Below are positions 48,550-59,032 of a stretch of DNA of 64,000 bases, piece after piece. The stretch is taken from positions 62,001 through 126,000 of the forward strand of contig NZ_CALSFS010000002.1 in assembly GCF_943736985.1 (NCBI RefSeq), in the 5' to 3' direction. The notes under the pieces were generated by a model. That model saw only the letters and a list, made by a program, of their open reading frames with translations, did no database searches and was not told where the DNA came from. Numbering within the stretch: position 1 is the stretch's first letter; each line of letters opens with the position of its first letter. This DNA comes from Clostridium sp. Marseille-Q2269. GTDB taxonomy: Bacteria > Bacillota > Clostridia > Clostridiales > Clostridiaceae. Position numbers and translations under genes: made by a program.

Positions 48550-48725
48550 CTTATATATTAATTTACTTACACCTTTTCTACGGCTATAATATTTTTATTA
48601 AATCTTAGTGAAAACTAGACATTAATTTAATATCTATAAACAGTTTTTTATAATATTTATATATCTCAATAAACACTTTTATGTGTAATATATAAACTCT
48701 ATATTTATATATATTAGTCTATCCA

Positions 48726-49808
48726 TTAGGATTTAACATAATAGTTCCCAGCTAAACAAATTATTTGTTTTTTTAGCTGCAATTCAAATAATACCTCATA
48801 TAAATGTTTTATGTCAATATCCATTAACTTTAATATATCATCTATATGCTTAGGTTCATGACTTAATATGTTGTAGACTTTTCCTTGCATACTGTCCTTT
48901 AACGCCACATCATTATTCTTATTATTTCTTTTTATTTTTTCTATACCCATATAATTTAATATATCTTCCACTGTTGTAAATACATAGGCACCTTCTTTTA
49001 TAATCTTGTTTGTACCTATACTTTCACTGGAAAATATAGAACCTGGAACTGCAACTACATCTTTTCCTTGTTCCAATGCTATTTCTGTTGTTATTAAAGA
49101 TCCACTTTTTTCTCCTGCTTCTACAACTATTACTATATCACTTAAACCACTAATTATTCTATTTCTTCTAGGAAAATTGTAGGAAAATGGCGGTGTTCCT
49201 GGTAAAAATTCAGATATTATACATCCATCATCACTTATAATATTATATATTTTTTTATTTTGCTTTGGATATACAACATCAATACCACTACCTAAAACTG
49301 CTGTAGTAAATCCTTTATTTTCTATACAATAAAAATGAGAATAATAATCTATACCCTTTGCCATTCCGCTTACTATCATTATATTGTTGTCTGTTAAAGC
49401 TTCACTTATAATTTTTGTTACTTTCATACCATAGACAGAACATTTTCTAGAGCCTACAATAGCTGCACTTTTAAGAATATTTAATTTTTCTATATTTCCC
49501 TTGTAAAATAATACAGCCGGAGCATCATCATAGTTTCTTAACTTAGATGGATATAAATTTTCCATATAATTTATTATCTTGATGTTCCCTTGTAACATCT
49601 TCTGTTTCATATCCTTTATTTTTTCTCTATTAATGGCCATTTTAAAATTATTTATAACTTTAATTATATTAGGATTTATACTTTCTTCGCATTTAAAATT
49701 TATCACATAGTCAAATATATTTGATACGCATTTAAACTCTTGTAGTAACTTTGTTTTTATGTTATTTGAAACCTTTGCACTGGCATACCATAAATTTAAT
49801 TCTATCAT
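48726..49808 (-). CDS. dprA: DNA processing protein DprA
   Basis: A 360-residue RecA loader for incoming single-stranded DNA in transformation. The Rossmann-like domain carries VGSRKCSVYGMKV, MAKGIDYYSH and VLGSGIDVVYPKQNKK. GEKSGSLITTEIALEQGKDV is the family core. A C-terminal DprA winged helix follows (QGKVYNILSHEPKHIDDIL). The gene is divergent from yifB (comM), another transformation-linked gene, and upstream of topA. Confidence 0.93.
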   Translation of the reverse strand: MIELNLWYASAKVSNNIKTKLLQEFKCVSNIFDYVINFKCEESINPNIIKVINNFKMAINREKIKDMKQKMLQGNIKIINYMENLYPSKLRNYDDAPAVLFYKGNIEKLNILKSAAIVGSRKCSVYGMKVTKIISEALTDNNIMIVSGMAKGIDYYSHFYCIENKGFTTAVLGSGIDVVYPKQNKKIYNIISDDGCIISEFLPGTPPFSYNFPRRNRIISGLSDIVIVVEAGEKSGSLITTEIALEQGKDVVAVPGSIFSSESIGTNKIIKEGAYVFTTVEDILNYMGIEKIKRNNKNNDVALKDSMQGKVYNILSHEPKHIDDILKLMDIDIKHLYEVLFELQLKKQIICLAGNYYVKS

Positions 49809-49987
49809 CTTATCACCTTTTTACAATTTTATTCTTAAATTGTGGTCAAATATTATTTTTTTATTCACTTTTATAATTAAAAAAATAAATATTTTAAATT
49901 ACTTATATATTTAGTTCAACTAGTCAATAATCTATATAACATAAATTTATATTAATAAAAATGTATTATATTTACGAGGTGATTTTT

Positions 49988-51511
49988 TTGACTAGTAAAG
50001 TCATTACAGCTACTTTAAATGGAGCCTGCTGTAATTTAATATCTGTAGAAGTAGATATTAGTCATGGACTTCCTTCATTTAATATAGTTGGTCTTGCAGA
50101 TACTTCTGTTAAAGAATCTAAAGAAAGAGTGAAGTCAGCAATAACTAATTCTGGTTATGAATTTCCTATAAGTAAAATAACTGTAAATCTTTCTCCAGCT
50201 GATATAAGAAAAGAAGGTTCTTCTTTTGATTTACCTATAGCTCTAGCAATATTAGCTGCTACAGAACAAATCAATAATGAAAACTTTAAAGATTATATAG
50301 TTTTGGGGGAACTTTCACTATTTGGAGAAATAAATAAAATAAGAGGAGCTCTTCCTATAGCATTGGAAGCTATGGAAAATAATTTTATGAATCTTATAGT
50401 ACCCATAAATAATGCAATTGAATGTGCCATTATAGATAAAATAAACGTTTATCCATTTTCCTCTTTAAAAGAAGTAATTCATTATATTTGTTATAAAGAT
50501 TTACTTCCTTATAAAATTAATACACCCGCTGTGTTATCTAATTCACATAAAGAAAAAGACTTCTGTGAAATAGCTGGTCAAGAAAGCTGTAAAAGGGCTT
50601 TAGAAATAGCAGCAGCAGGATCTCATAATATAATAATGTTTGGACCACCTGGTTGTGGCAAAACTATGTTAGCAGAACGATTTCCTTCTATAATTCCTAA
50701 TTTGAATTATGAAGAATCTTTAGAAGTAACTAAAATATATAGCATAGCAGGTAAATTAGATAAGAATAGTTCTTTAATAACCAAACGACCTTTTAGAAGT
50801 CCTCACAGTACTTCCTCCCAAGTAGCATTAACAGGAGGAGGAACTCACTTAATTCCTGGTGAAATTTCTTTAGCTCATAATGGCGTTTTATTTTTAGACG
50901 AACTATTGGAATTTAAGAAAGGTGTGCTAGAGGCTTTAAGACAACCTCTGGAAGATAAAAAGATAACTATAAGTAGATTTAATGGTAGTGCTACTTACAA
51001 CTCAAATTTTATATTGTTAGGCACCTTAAACCCTTGTCCGTGTGGATTTCTAGGTTCAGAAAAGCCTTGTAGTTGTAGCGATTACCAAATCAAAAGATAT
51101 TTAAACAAGCTTTCTGGTCCTCTTTTAGACCGAATTGATATTTTTACTTTTGTTCCTTCTCTATCATACAGCGAGATTACTAATAATAAAAATTCACAAT
51201 CTTCAGATACAATAAAAAAAAGAGTAACTATAGCACGAGAAATGCAAAAAAGAAGATTTATTAATGACGGTATCTACACTAATTCACAAATGAAAGGAAT
51301 TCATTTAAAAAAGTACTGTAATCTAAATAAAGAAGCTTCTAATATATTAGAACGAATATATGATAATTTCAATCTAAGTGTAAGATCTTATAGTCGTATA
51401 CTTAAAGTAGCTAGAACTATAGCTGATTTAAATAGTAATAATAAGATTCAAAAGGAAGATATAATAGAAGCGCTGCAATACAGAAAATTTGTAAACAATG
51501 ATATATTATAA
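49988..51511 (+). CDS. yifB: YifB/ComM family Mg chelatase-like AAA+ ATPase
   Basis: A 507-residue AAA+ protein; ComM in other bacteria is a branch-migration helicase that promotes transformation. The N-terminal chelatase domain ends near residue 190, then Walker A MFGPPGCGKTMLAERFP. A zinc-binding-like NPCPCGFLGSEKPCSC lies in the ATPase, and a C-terminal helical domain follows. TTG at 49988 is chosen because GAGGTGAT lies 5 bases upstream; the ATG at 49961 has no ribosome site. It heads a plus-strand pair with yraN. Confidence 0.9.
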   Translation: MTSKVITATLNGACCNLISVEVDISHGLPSFNIVGLADTSVKESKERVKSAITNSGYEFPISKITVNLSPADIRKEGSSFDLPIALAILAATEQINNENFKDYIVLGELSLFGEINKIRGALPIALEAMENNFMNLIVPINNAIECAIIDKINVYPFSSLKEVIHYICYKDLLPYKINTPAVLSNSHKEKDFCEIAGQESCKRALEIAAAGSHNIIMFGPPGCGKTMLAERFPSIIPNLNYEESLEVTKIYSIAGKLDKNSSLITKRPFRSPHSTSSQVALTGGGTHLIPGEISLAHNGVLFLDELLEFKKGVLEALRQPLEDKKITISRFNGSATYNSNFILLGTLNPCPCGFLGSEKPCSCSDYQIKRYLNKLSGPLLDRIDIFTFVPSLSYSEITNNKNSQSSDTIKKRVTIAREMQKRRFINDGIYTNSQMKGIHLKKYCNLNKEASNILERIYDNFNLSVRSYSRILKVARTIADLNSNNKIQKEDIIEALQYRKFVNNDIL

Positions 51512-51526
51512 TGAAAGGTGATATTT

Positions 51527-51898
51527 ATGCATTATTGCAATAAAGATATAGGCTCTCTAGGAGAAGGCATAGCTGCTGATTATATCAAAAATCTTGGATA
51601 TATTATATTAGAAAAAAATTTTAGATGTAAATTAGGAGAAATAGATATAATAGCTAAGGATAAAAATTTTATTACATTTATAGAAGTTAAAACTAGATAT
51701 AGTTCCATTTATGGTACTCCTGGTACAGCCATAACTATAAAAAAACAAAATAGAATTTACAAAACTGCACAATTTTATATGTTGAAAAAATCCATCTTCA
51801 ATAAATTTTATTTTAGATTTGATGTAATAGAAATAATCTTGAACACATCAAATAATAAATATTCCTTAAACCTTATAAAAAATGCTTTTCAAATATAA
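51527..51898 (+). CDS. yraN: YraN family (UPF0102) endonuclease-like protein
   Basis: The 123-residue protein has a PD-(D/E)XK nuclease fold. LGEGIAADYIKNLGYIILEK precedes the core, where GEIDIIAKD and FIEVKTR supply the Asp and Glu-x-Lys residues. Its function is unknown. The ATG at 51527 has AAAGGTGAT just upstream; the GTG at 51518 lies inside that site. It is 15 bases after yifB, hence one operon. Confidence 0.88.
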   Translation: MHYCNKDIGSLGEGIAADYIKNLGYIILEKNFRCKLGEIDIIAKDKNFITFIEVKTRYSSIYGTPGTAITIKKQNRIYKTAQFYMLKKSIFNKFYFRFDVIEIILNTSNNKYSLNLIKNAFQI

Positions 51899-52096
51899 AT
51901 TTAACAGGTTTTATATATTAAATATACTAAAATAACCTTTTAAAGTTATATAAATATAACCATAGTATAAATCTTATACTAATTTAATTTTTTATTTAAT
52001 TTATGCTATTACTAAAATTTAAAAGAATCAATATTTATTATAAGATAAAAGGAAATATCAACTAAATAATTTATTTAATTTTATACATAAGGAATA
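51899..52096. other. AT-rich gap downstream of yraN
   Basis: No ORF, RNA gene or repeat is evident in the first 200 bases of the gap between yraN and rnhB. Confidence 0.4.
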
Positions 52097-52132
52097 AAGA
52101 TTTCTAAGAAGTACCTCTTCTAAGAAATCTTT
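52097..52132. terminator. Hairpin between convergent yraN and rnhB
   Basis: AAAGATTTCT-AGAAG and CTTCT-AGAAATCTTT form a stem of about 15 bp with one mismatch and a 5-base loop. It lies 200 bases past the yraN stop and 114 bases past the rnhB stop, and could stop transcription from either side. Confidence 0.6.
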
Positions 52133-52245
52133 TAATATAAATTGAATTTTTAGTGTTATCTTAATAATTATTATGAATTTAATTATTTTATTAAAATTCT
52201 TAAATGTAAAAACAATATTCCAAATAAACTTAATAAAATTCCTAA

Positions 52246-53055
52246 TTAAATTATATTATTAAGAAAACTCATTCTATGTATTTTAGAAGGTCCATACTTT
52301 TTTATTGCCTGCACATGTTCCTCTGTACCGTAGCCTGCATTATGATTAAATCCATACATACCTAACTTTTTAGAATATTCTTTCATCATATTATCTCTAA
52401 ATACCTTAGCTATAATAGATGCTGAAGCTATACTTATACTTTTATTGTCACCCTTTATTACAAATTCATTTCTTATATTTAAATTTTTAACAGCATATCC
52501 GTCAGATAGAACCAAGTCAGGCTTTACTCTTAACCCTTCTACCGCTCTTTTGAGCACTTGATTGTTGCTCCAAGATATTCCTCTTTGATCTATTGTTTTA
52601 TTATCCTCTAAAGCTATATTATAACTTATAGCTTTTTCTCTTATTATTAAATTTAATTCTTCCCTTTTTTTCTCTGAAAGTTTTTTAGAATCCTTTATAT
52701 TAAGTATCCTATGTGCCTCATCTACATTTAGATCCAAGATTACTGCAGCAGCCACAATAGGACCTGCTAAAGGTCCTCTGCCCACTTCATCTACGCCAGC
52801 TATTAAATAACTATCATTATATTTTTTATCAAAATGATACATATCATTTATTCTATTTAGTTCTTCTTCATACCTATTTAAGAATTTTTTAAGAGAATCT
52901 CCTAATTTTATAACATTTTTTCTAGAATCTTTATTAAGTTTTTCTATTGCATTAATAATTTCATACTTTTTATAAGATGTAAATTCTTTTTTAATTTTAT
53001 CTGTAAATTCTTTTATTTCATTATATCGTATATTTTCTAAGTTATTTATATCCAT
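52246..53055 (-). CDS. rnhB: Ribonuclease HII
   Basis: The 269-residue enzyme cuts RNA in RNA-DNA hybrids and misinserted ribonucleotides. The acidic site begins in [19 protein letters not shown], near residue 86; later acids lie in LVLSDGYAV and [11 protein letters not shown]. An N-terminal extension of about 80 residues, rich in charged helices, precedes the core, as in many Firmicutes RNase HII proteins. It follows ylqF after 2 bases. Confidence 0.93.
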   Translation of the reverse strand: MDINNLENIRYNEIKEFTDKIKKEFTSYKKYEIINAIEKLNKDSRKNVIKLGDSLKKFLNRYEEELNRINDMYHFDKKYNDSYLIAGVDEVGRGPLAGPIVAAAVILDLNVDEAHRILNIKDSKKLSEKKREELNLIIREKAISYNIALEDNKTIDQRGISWSNNQVLKRAVEGLRVKPDLVLSDGYAVKNLNIRNEFVIKGDNKSISIASASIIAKVFRDNMMKEYSKKLGMYGFNHNAGYGTEEHVQAIKKYGPSKIHRMSFLNNII

Positions 53056-53057
53056 AA

Positions 53058-53954
53058 CTATTCCTTAATAGAAGCATCTTTTTCAGCTTCTATATTATCT
53101 TTTCCCATATCTTCTGGATCCTCCAAAGAAATAGCACCTAATTTCCCACCTCTAAATTCATCTAAAAGAATTACAGCTATTCTATTATAATCTATTTCTC
53201 CTTTAGAAATTAGTGCCCCTCTTTTTCTGCCTATTTTATCTAAATTATCTAAAGGACTTTCTTCTAAAGATTCTAGTTTATATCTTTTCATTAATCTATC
53301 TGGATACTTATCTCCAAGCCTTTCTACTAATTTTAAAGCTAGTGTTTCTATATCCATAATTTCATCTTTAATAGCTCCAGTAAAAGCTAAATTTAATTGT
53401 ACAATTTCACTATCTAATTTTGGCCATAGCACTCCAGGGGTATCCATAAGTTCTATATCTATTTTAGTTTTTATCCATTGTTTACTCTTTGTAACTCCTG
53501 GCCTATCTCCTACTTTTGCTATAGAGTTCTTAGCCATTTTATTGATAAAAGATGATTTTCCTACATTAGGTATACCTACTACCATAACCCTATCAACTAT
53601 TTTAACTAAACCTTTATTTTTCATTCTTTCATGCTTTTCTTTTAATAGTTCATTTAATGTAGGCTTTATCTTATTTAATCCTTCTCCTGTTACAGAATTT
53701 ACTGGTAAAACTTTTATATTGTTTTGTGATAATGAATTAATCCACTTTTTAGTTATTTTATCTTCTGCTAAATCCTTTTTATTTAGAAGAATTATTCTTG
53801 GCTTATTGCCGCATATATCTTCTATCTCTGGATTTTTACTAGAACTTACTATTCTAGCATCTCTTATTTCTATAATAGCATCTACCATCTTTAGACTTTC
53901 TTTTATTTGTCTACGAGTTTTTGCCATATGTCCTGGAAACCAATTTATGTTCAT
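53058..53954 (-). CDS. ylqF: Ribosome biogenesis GTPase YlqF (RbgA)
   Basis: A 298-residue circularly permuted GTPase needed for 50S maturation. The G motifs appear in permuted order: LLNKKDL (G4), then [14 protein letters not shown] (G1), then DTPGVLWP (G3). The N terminus is [16 protein letters not shown]. The C-terminal ANTAR-like helical domain binds rRNA. The lepB-ylqF-rnhB order is standard in Firmicutes. Confidence 0.94.
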   Translation of the reverse strand: MNINWFPGHMAKTRRQIKESLKMVDAIIEIRDARIVSSSKNPEIEDICGNKPRIILLNKKDLAEDKITKKWINSLSQNNIKVLPVNSVTGEGLNKIKPTLNELLKEKHERMKNKGLVKIVDRVMVVGIPNVGKSSFINKMAKNSIAKVGDRPGVTKSKQWIKTKIDIELMDTPGVLWPKLDSEIVQLNLAFTGAIKDEIMDIETLALKLVERLGDKYPDRLMKRYKLESLEESPLDNLDKIGRKRGALISKGEIDYNRIAVILLDEFRGGKLGAISLEDPEDMGKDNIEAEKDASIKE

Positions 53955-54093
53955 TTTTATACCATCCTCTTATTTTTCATCTGATAACTAGCATCCATAA
54001 TTTCACTACTTTTAAAGTAAGTGATAACAAATACTATATCCCTAGATAACATGTTATTATCTTCAGTTAAAATTATACACAAAATTAAAAATC

Positions 54094-54618
54094 CTATTTA
54101 CTTTTACGATATAGACTACCGAATTTATCAAAAGGATATATTCTTATAGCCGCTCTCCCCACAACTAGTTTATAATTTACAAAACCAACATCTTGAAATC
54201 TACTATCTCTACTATGGTTTCTATTGTCTCCCATAACAAATACTGAATTCTCTGGGACTTTTACTTCATTAAAATCTTCCATATAATTTTCTAATATATA
54301 TTTTTCTTCCTTAGCTTTACCATTTACATATACTTTATTATCATGTATGCTCACTGTATCTCCTGGAACAGCTATAACTCTTTTTATAAATTTTTCTCTA
54401 GTATCTGAAGGATATTTAATTACAACTATATCCCCATCTTTAGGTTTTCTAAAATAATAGCTTACTTTTTCTACTATAAGCCTATCTCTATTATTTAAAG
54501 TTGGATCCATTGAATGTCCTTCTACGCTTACAGTCTCAAATACAAAAGTTATAATTAAAAAAGCAGCTACTACAGCAATTATTATAGATTTTACAATTTC
54601 CATTAATTCTTTTAACAT
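54094..54618 (-). CDS. lepB: Signal peptidase I
   Basis: A 174-residue type I signal peptidase with one N-terminal membrane anchor (IVKSIIIAVVAAFLIITFVF). The catalytic serine is in EGHSMDPTL and the lysine in REKFIKRVIAVPGD. GDNRNHSRDSR is box E. The ATG at 54618 is preceded by AGGGGTGG; the GTG at 54627 falls in that site. It lies just beyond the rplS terminator and upstream of ylqF. Confidence 0.94.
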   Translation of the reverse strand: MLKELMEIVKSIIIAVVAAFLIITFVFETVSVEGHSMDPTLNNRDRLIVEKVSYYFRKPKDGDIVVIKYPSDTREKFIKRVIAVPGDTVSIHDNKVYVNGKAKEEKYILENYMEDFNEVKVPENSVFVMGDNRNHSRDSRFQDVGFVNYKLVVGRAAIRIYPFDKFGSLYRKSK

Positions 54619-54644
54619 AAAATCCACCCCTCTTATATGAAAAA

Positions 54645-54668
54645 AAGGGACTTATCTTAAAGCCCCTT
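54645..54668 (-). terminator. rplS terminator
   Basis: AAGGGGCTT and AAGTCCCTT form a 9-bp stem with one wobble and a 6-base loop, followed by TTTTT on the minus strand. Confidence 0.82.
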
Positions 54669-54676
54669 ATGTTTCA

Positions 54677-55021
54677 TTATATTCTTTCTTTAACTTTTGC
54701 TGCCTTACCTACTCTATCTCTTAAGTAGTATAGTTTAGCTCTTCTTACTTTACCTTTTCTTACAACTTGGATCTTTTCAATTAATGGTGAATTAACTGGA
54801 AAAGTCTTTTCAACTGCTACGTTGTATGCAACTCTTCTTACTGTGAAAGTTTCTCTTGCTCCACCATTTTGTCTTTTTATAATTGTTCCTTCAAATACTT
54901 GAACTCTTTCTCTAGTTCCTTCTTTGATTCTTTGGTGAACTTTTACAGTATCTCCTACATTGAATTCTGGTAAGTCATTTCTTATTTGTTCTGCTTCTAT
55001 AGCTTTTATAACTTCTAACAT
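54677..55021 (-). CDS. rplS: 50S ribosomal protein L19
   Basis: A 114-residue L19 at the subunit interface. [18 protein letters not shown] and [20 protein letters not shown] are diagnostic. GGAGGG precedes the ATG. It is a single-gene transcript with its own promoter, conserved leader and terminator. Confidence 0.97.
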   Translation of the reverse strand: MLEVIKAIEAEQIRNDLPEFNVGDTVKVHQRIKEGTRERVQVFEGTIIKRQNGGARETFTVRRVAYNVAVEKTFPVNSPLIEKIQVVRKGKVRRAKLYYLRDRVGKAAKVKERI

Positions 55022-55044
55022 TGTGCATTCCCTCCTTTAATTTT

Positions 55045-55112
55045 TTGACGTTCTTGCCTAAATTAATATAACTCAATATGTATAAGCAGAGGACCGCCCG
55101 TACTAGCACAAA
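55045..55112 (-). promoter_or_regulatory. Ribosomal protein L19 leader (candidate)
   Basis: The rplS leader holds GTGCTAGTACGGGCGGTCC followed by TCTGC, a G+C-rich block unlike its AT-rich surroundings. It resembles the conserved L19 leader motif of Firmicutes, which is thought to mediate L19 autoregulation. The match is from memory, not a model search. Confidence 0.6.
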
Positions 55113-55116
55113 ATTT

Positions 55117-55145
55117 ATTTTACCATAGTAAAAATCTTTATTCAA
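55117..55145 (-). promoter_or_regulatory. rplS sigma-A promoter
   Basis: TTGAAT and TAAAAT are spaced by 17 bases on the minus strand, directly upstream of the G+C-rich leader block. Confidence 0.68.
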
Positions 55146-55177
55146 TATTTTTTACAATTTTAAAAAAATTTTTCCTA

Positions 55178-55897
55178 TTATTTTTTGTTAAAATCTTTTA
55201 ATATTTTTTTATCTTCTTCTGTTAATTTATATGTATTAAATAAATCTGGCCTTACTTCATTAGTAATCATAAGGGATTTAGCTTTTCGCCATTTTTTTAT
55301 ATTTTCATGATGACCAGATAAAAGAACATCTGGTACGGCTTTTCCTTTATATACAGCTGGTCTTGTATATTGAGGGTATTCTAAAAGGCCATTGTAAAAA
55401 GATTCATCCTCGTAGCTCTCACTACTTCCTAGCACCCCGTCTGCCAATCTACATATAGAATCTACTATAGGGATGCATGCCATTTCTCCTCCTGTTAAAA
55501 CAAAATCCCCTAAGGATATCTCCATATCTATGTAATCATAGCTTCTTTCATCTATACCCTCATAGTGACCACATAAAAATATTAATTCCTCTTCTTTTGC
55601 TAATTCTTTAGCTAAATCGTGGTTAAAAGTTCTACCTTTAGGGCCCAAAAATATAACTTTACCTTTATTTTCTTTTTTTACTGTTCTTATAGAATCTGCT
55701 ATAGGCTGTACTGACATTACCATGCCAGCTCCCCCTCCATAAGGATAATCATCTACTTTTCTGTGCTTATTTATTGTATAATCCCTTATATTTACAGCAT
55801 TTATATTTAATATTTGTTTTTCTACAGCTCTTCCTATTATACTGTGATTAAATATAGAAAACATTTCAGGAAATAGTGTTAATATATCTATTCGCAT
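55178..55897 (-). CDS. trmD: tRNA (guanine(37)-N1)-methyltransferase
   Basis: The 239-residue SPOUT methyltransferase modifies G37 next to the anticodon to prevent frameshifts. The knotted SAM site includes [16 protein letters not shown] and [15 protein letters not shown]. The second ATG (55897) is chosen because GGAG lies 8 bases before it and only 2 bases before the first ATG at 55903. It overlaps the rimM 3' end, so they are coupled. Confidence 0.95.
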   Translation of the reverse strand: MRIDILTLFPEMFSIFNHSIIGRAVEKQILNINAVNIRDYTINKHRKVDDYPYGGGAGMVMSVQPIADSIRTVKKENKGKVIFLGPKGRTFNHDLAKELAKEEELIFLCGHYEGIDERSYDYIDMEISLGDFVLTGGEMACIPIVDSICRLADGVLGSSESYEDESFYNGLLEYPQYTRPAVYKGKAVPDVLLSGHHENIKKWRKAKSLMITNEVRPDLFNTYKLTEEDKKILKDFNKK

Positions 55898-56382
55898 TGC
55901 CATTTCTCCAATGGTCTTATAGTTATAGTTTTATTTTCTATATCTATATTAGTAACTATGTCTTTTATGGCTGGAACTAATACCTCTTGTTCTCCCTTTA
56001 CTTCATACACATCATTACTACCAGTCTTTATTACATCAGATATTTGTCCTATTTCTATACCATTTTCATCTATAACTGTACATTCCATTAAATCTGCTAT
56101 AAAATAGCTTCCCTCAGGAAGTTTTACAGAGTTCTCTCTTTTAATTTCTAAAAGCTTTCTTCTATATTTATTAGCTTCTTCTATAGAATCTATACCTTCT
56201 ATTTTTAAAACCACATTATTAGGCTGAAGCTTACAAGATAGTATCTTTCTTTCTTCTCCATCTATAAATATTTGTTTTAACTTCTTAAATCTTTTCATAT
56301 CATCAGTTAAAGGATATACTTTTACTTCTCCCTTTATACCATGAGTATTTATTATCTCTCCTACCGCTAGAAATTCTTTCAT
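55888..56382 (-). CDS. rimM: 16S rRNA processing protein RimM
   Basis: A 164-residue 30S maturation factor. The N-terminal RimM domain starts [20 protein letters not shown]. The C-terminal PRC barrel contains [19 protein letters not shown]. It begins after the strong khpA terminator and is coupled to trmD. Confidence 0.94.
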   Translation of the reverse strand: MKEFLAVGEIINTHGIKGEVKVYPLTDDMKRFKKLKQIFIDGEERKILSCKLQPNNVVLKIEGIDSIEEANKYRRKLLEIKRENSVKLPEGSYFIADLMECTVIDENGIEIGQISDVIKTGSNDVYEVKGEQEVLVPAIKDIVTNIDIENKTITIRPLEKWQCE

Positions 56383-56479
56383 ATATATTCTCTCCTCTAA
56401 CCATTTATATTATAATTATTCCCATTTTTCTTTTATAAATTCAATAGCACTAAAATATATTATATATTATATATTAAAA

Positions 56480-56503
56480 AAGAGTTAGGTGCACCTAACT
56501 CTT
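56480..56503 (-). terminator. khpA terminator, 24-bp perfect palindrome
   Basis: AAGAGTTAGGTG joins directly to its exact complement CACCTAACTCTT, and TTTT follows on the minus strand. The palindrome abuts the khpA stop codon with no spacer. Confidence 0.85.
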
Positions 56504-56731
56504 CTATATTATTTCAACAACAACTCTTTTATTTTCTTTTATAGCCGCTGCCTTAACAACAGTTCTAATAGCTTTTGCTATTCTTCCCTGTTTTCCTATT
56601 ACTTTTCCCATATCTTCAGGTGCAACTTTTAGTTCAAGAATTACGGATTGTTCTCCTAAAATTTCATTCACTTGAACTTGATCTGGGCTATCAACTAATG
56701 CTTTCGCTATAGTTTCTACTAAAGCCTTCAT
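56504..56731 (-). CDS. khpA: KH domain RNA-binding protein KhpA
   Basis: A 75-residue single KH domain protein; KhpA binds RNA with KhpB in some Gram-positives and affects cell division. The GxxG loop lies in [23 protein letters not shown] precedes the ATG. It lies between rpsP and rimM, as usual in Firmicutes. Confidence 0.92.
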   Translation of the reverse strand: MKALVETIAKALVDSPDQVQVNEILGEQSVILELKVAPEDMGKVIGKQGRIAKAIRTVVKAAAIKENKRVVVEII

Positions 56732-56751
56732 TTGAATACACCCCCAGTTAA

Positions 56752-57000
56752 CTATTTAACAGAAATACCTGCTTTTTCGATTAATTTTTTAACTGTATCA
56801 GTTGGTTGAGCACCGTTTTTTATCCATTTTTGAACTTTTTCTTCATCTAATTTTATAGTTGAAGGTTCAGTTATTGGATTATAGTATCCTATTTCTTCTA
56901 CAAATCTACCATCTCTTGGTGATCTAGAATCAGCAACTACTACTCTATAAAATGGAGCCTTTTTAGCACCCATTCTTTTTAATCTAATTTTTACTGCCAT
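56752..57000 (-). CDS. rpsP: 30S ribosomal protein S16
   Basis: An 82-residue S16. [20 protein letters not shown] and [16 protein letters not shown] are diagnostic. The ATG at 57000 follows AAGGAGGTG; the codon at 57009 lies within that leader and is rejected. It forms an operon with ffh upstream and khpA downstream. Confidence 0.97.
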
Positions 57001-57030
57001 GTTTTTCACCTCCTTAAAAAGTCTGTTTAT

Positions 57031-58380
57031 TTAAAATGGTAATTTACCAAATAAACCTTTTTTAAATCCTTTTTCCATACCCTTCATTTGCTTCATCATC
57101 TTTTTAGAAGCTTGAAAATCTTTTAAAAGCTTATTTACTTGTTGAACATTAGTCCCTGACCCTTTTGCTATTCTCTTTTTTCTTGAAGGAGAAGAAGATA
57201 TTAATGAAGGATTTCTTCTTTCCTTTATAGTCATTGAACTAATTATAGCTTCCGTTCTTTTCATATCTTTTTCACTAGAACTTAAATCTATATTTTTTAA
57301 TTCCTTGGAATTCATTCCTGGAATCATCTCTAATAACTTATTTATAGGTCCTAATTTTTTCATTTGTTGCATAGAATCTAAGAAATCTTCAAAATTAAAT
57401 TCTTGATTTAACATTCTTTCTCCAATTTGTTTAGCTTTATCCTCATCTATAGATTGTTGAGCTTTTTCAATTAAAGAAAGTACATCTCCCATACCAAGTA
57501 TTCTTGAAGCCATTCTATCTGGATAAAATACTTCCAAATCATTCATTTTTTCTCCCAAACCTACAAATTTTATAGGTTTGCCACTCATAGACTTAATAGA
57601 AAGAGCAGCTCCACCTCTTGTATCTCCATCCAGCTTTGTAAGTATTACACCACTTATATCTAATTTATCATTAAAATTATTGGCTACATTTACAGCGTCT
57701 TGACCTGTCATAGCATCTACTACTAATAATATATCATTTGGATTTACTTCTTCTTTTATATTATAAAGCTCATCCATAAGTTCTTCATCTATATGAAGTC
57801 TACCTGCTGTATCTATTATAACTACATTATTTTTATTATTTTTAGCATGCTCTATAGCTGCTTTTGATATATCTACTGGGCTTAGTTTGTCTCCCATAGT
57901 AAACACTGGAATATCAATTTGTTTCCCAACTACTTGAAGTTGTTTTATAGCTGCTGGTCTGTATACGTCACAGGCTACAAGTAAAGGTCTTTTATTTCTT
58001 TTTCTAAGGTGAAGAGCAAGTTTTCCTGCCATGGTAGTTTTTCCTGCACCTTGAAGGCCTACAAGCATTATAACTGTTAGTCCTGAAGTGGAAGAATTCA
58101 AAGCACTTTCTGTGCTACCCATAAGCTCTGTTAACTCTTCATTTACTATCTTTATAACCTGTTGACCTGGTGTTAAACTTTCAAGCACTTCATTACCCAT
58201 ACATTTTTCAGTTACACTTTTTATAAAGTTTTTAACAACTTTATAGTTAACATCTGCTTCTAACAATGCAAGTTTAACTTCTCTCATGGCTTCTTTTATA
58301 TCTTTTTCTGAAAGCTTACCTTTACCTCTAAGCTTCTTTAAAGCATCTTGAAGTTTAGAAGCTAATCCATCAAAGGCCAT
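57031..58380 (-). CDS. ffh: Signal recognition particle protein Ffh
   Basis: A 449-residue SRP GTPase that binds signal peptides and SRP RNA. The N domain is followed by the G domain with GLQGAGKTTMAGKLA, DTAGRLHIDEEL and TKLDGDTRGGAAL. The methionine-rich M domain (about 300-449) includes the RNA-binding RRNPSLISSSPSRKKRIAKG stretch. The ATG at 58380 has AGGAG 9 bases upstream; the TTG at 58389 lies within that site. It is coupled to ylxM. Its receptor, ftsY, is nearby. Confidence 0.95.
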   Translation of the reverse strand: MAFDGLASKLQDALKKLRGKGKLSEKDIKEAMREVKLALLEADVNYKVVKNFIKSVTEKCMGNEVLESLTPGQQVIKIVNEELTELMGSTESALNSSTSGLTVIMLVGLQGAGKTTMAGKLALHLRKRNKRPLLVACDVYRPAAIKQLQVVGKQIDIPVFTMGDKLSPVDISKAAIEHAKNNKNNVVIIDTAGRLHIDEELMDELYNIKEEVNPNDILLVVDAMTGQDAVNVANNFNDKLDISGVILTKLDGDTRGGAALSIKSMSGKPIKFVGLGEKMNDLEVFYPDRMASRILGMGDVLSLIEKAQQSIDEDKAKQIGERMLNQEFNFEDFLDSMQQMKKLGPINKLLEMIPGMNSKELKNIDLSSSEKDMKRTEAIISSMTIKERRNPSLISSSPSRKKRIAKGSGTNVQQVNKLLKDFQASKKMMKQMKGMEKGFKKGLFGKLPF

Positions 58381-58392
58381 TATAATCAACTC

Positions 58393-58901
<509 letters not shown>

Positions 58902-58933
58902 AAAGCTGTCAAGTATTTTTACTTAACAGCTTT
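58902..58933 (-). terminator. ftsY terminator
   Basis: AAAGCTGT-AAGTA and TACTT-ACAGCTTT form a 13-bp stem with one mismatch and a short loop. TTTTTAAAATTTT follows on the minus strand. It lies about 100 bases beyond the ftsY stop. Confidence 0.8.
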
Positions 58934-59032
58934 AATATTATTATTTTTATATTATACATTAAATGTAAACCAATATTCATTTTATATTTAATACATATTA
59001 TGATAAAAATTAAATTTTAAATTATTTTACTA

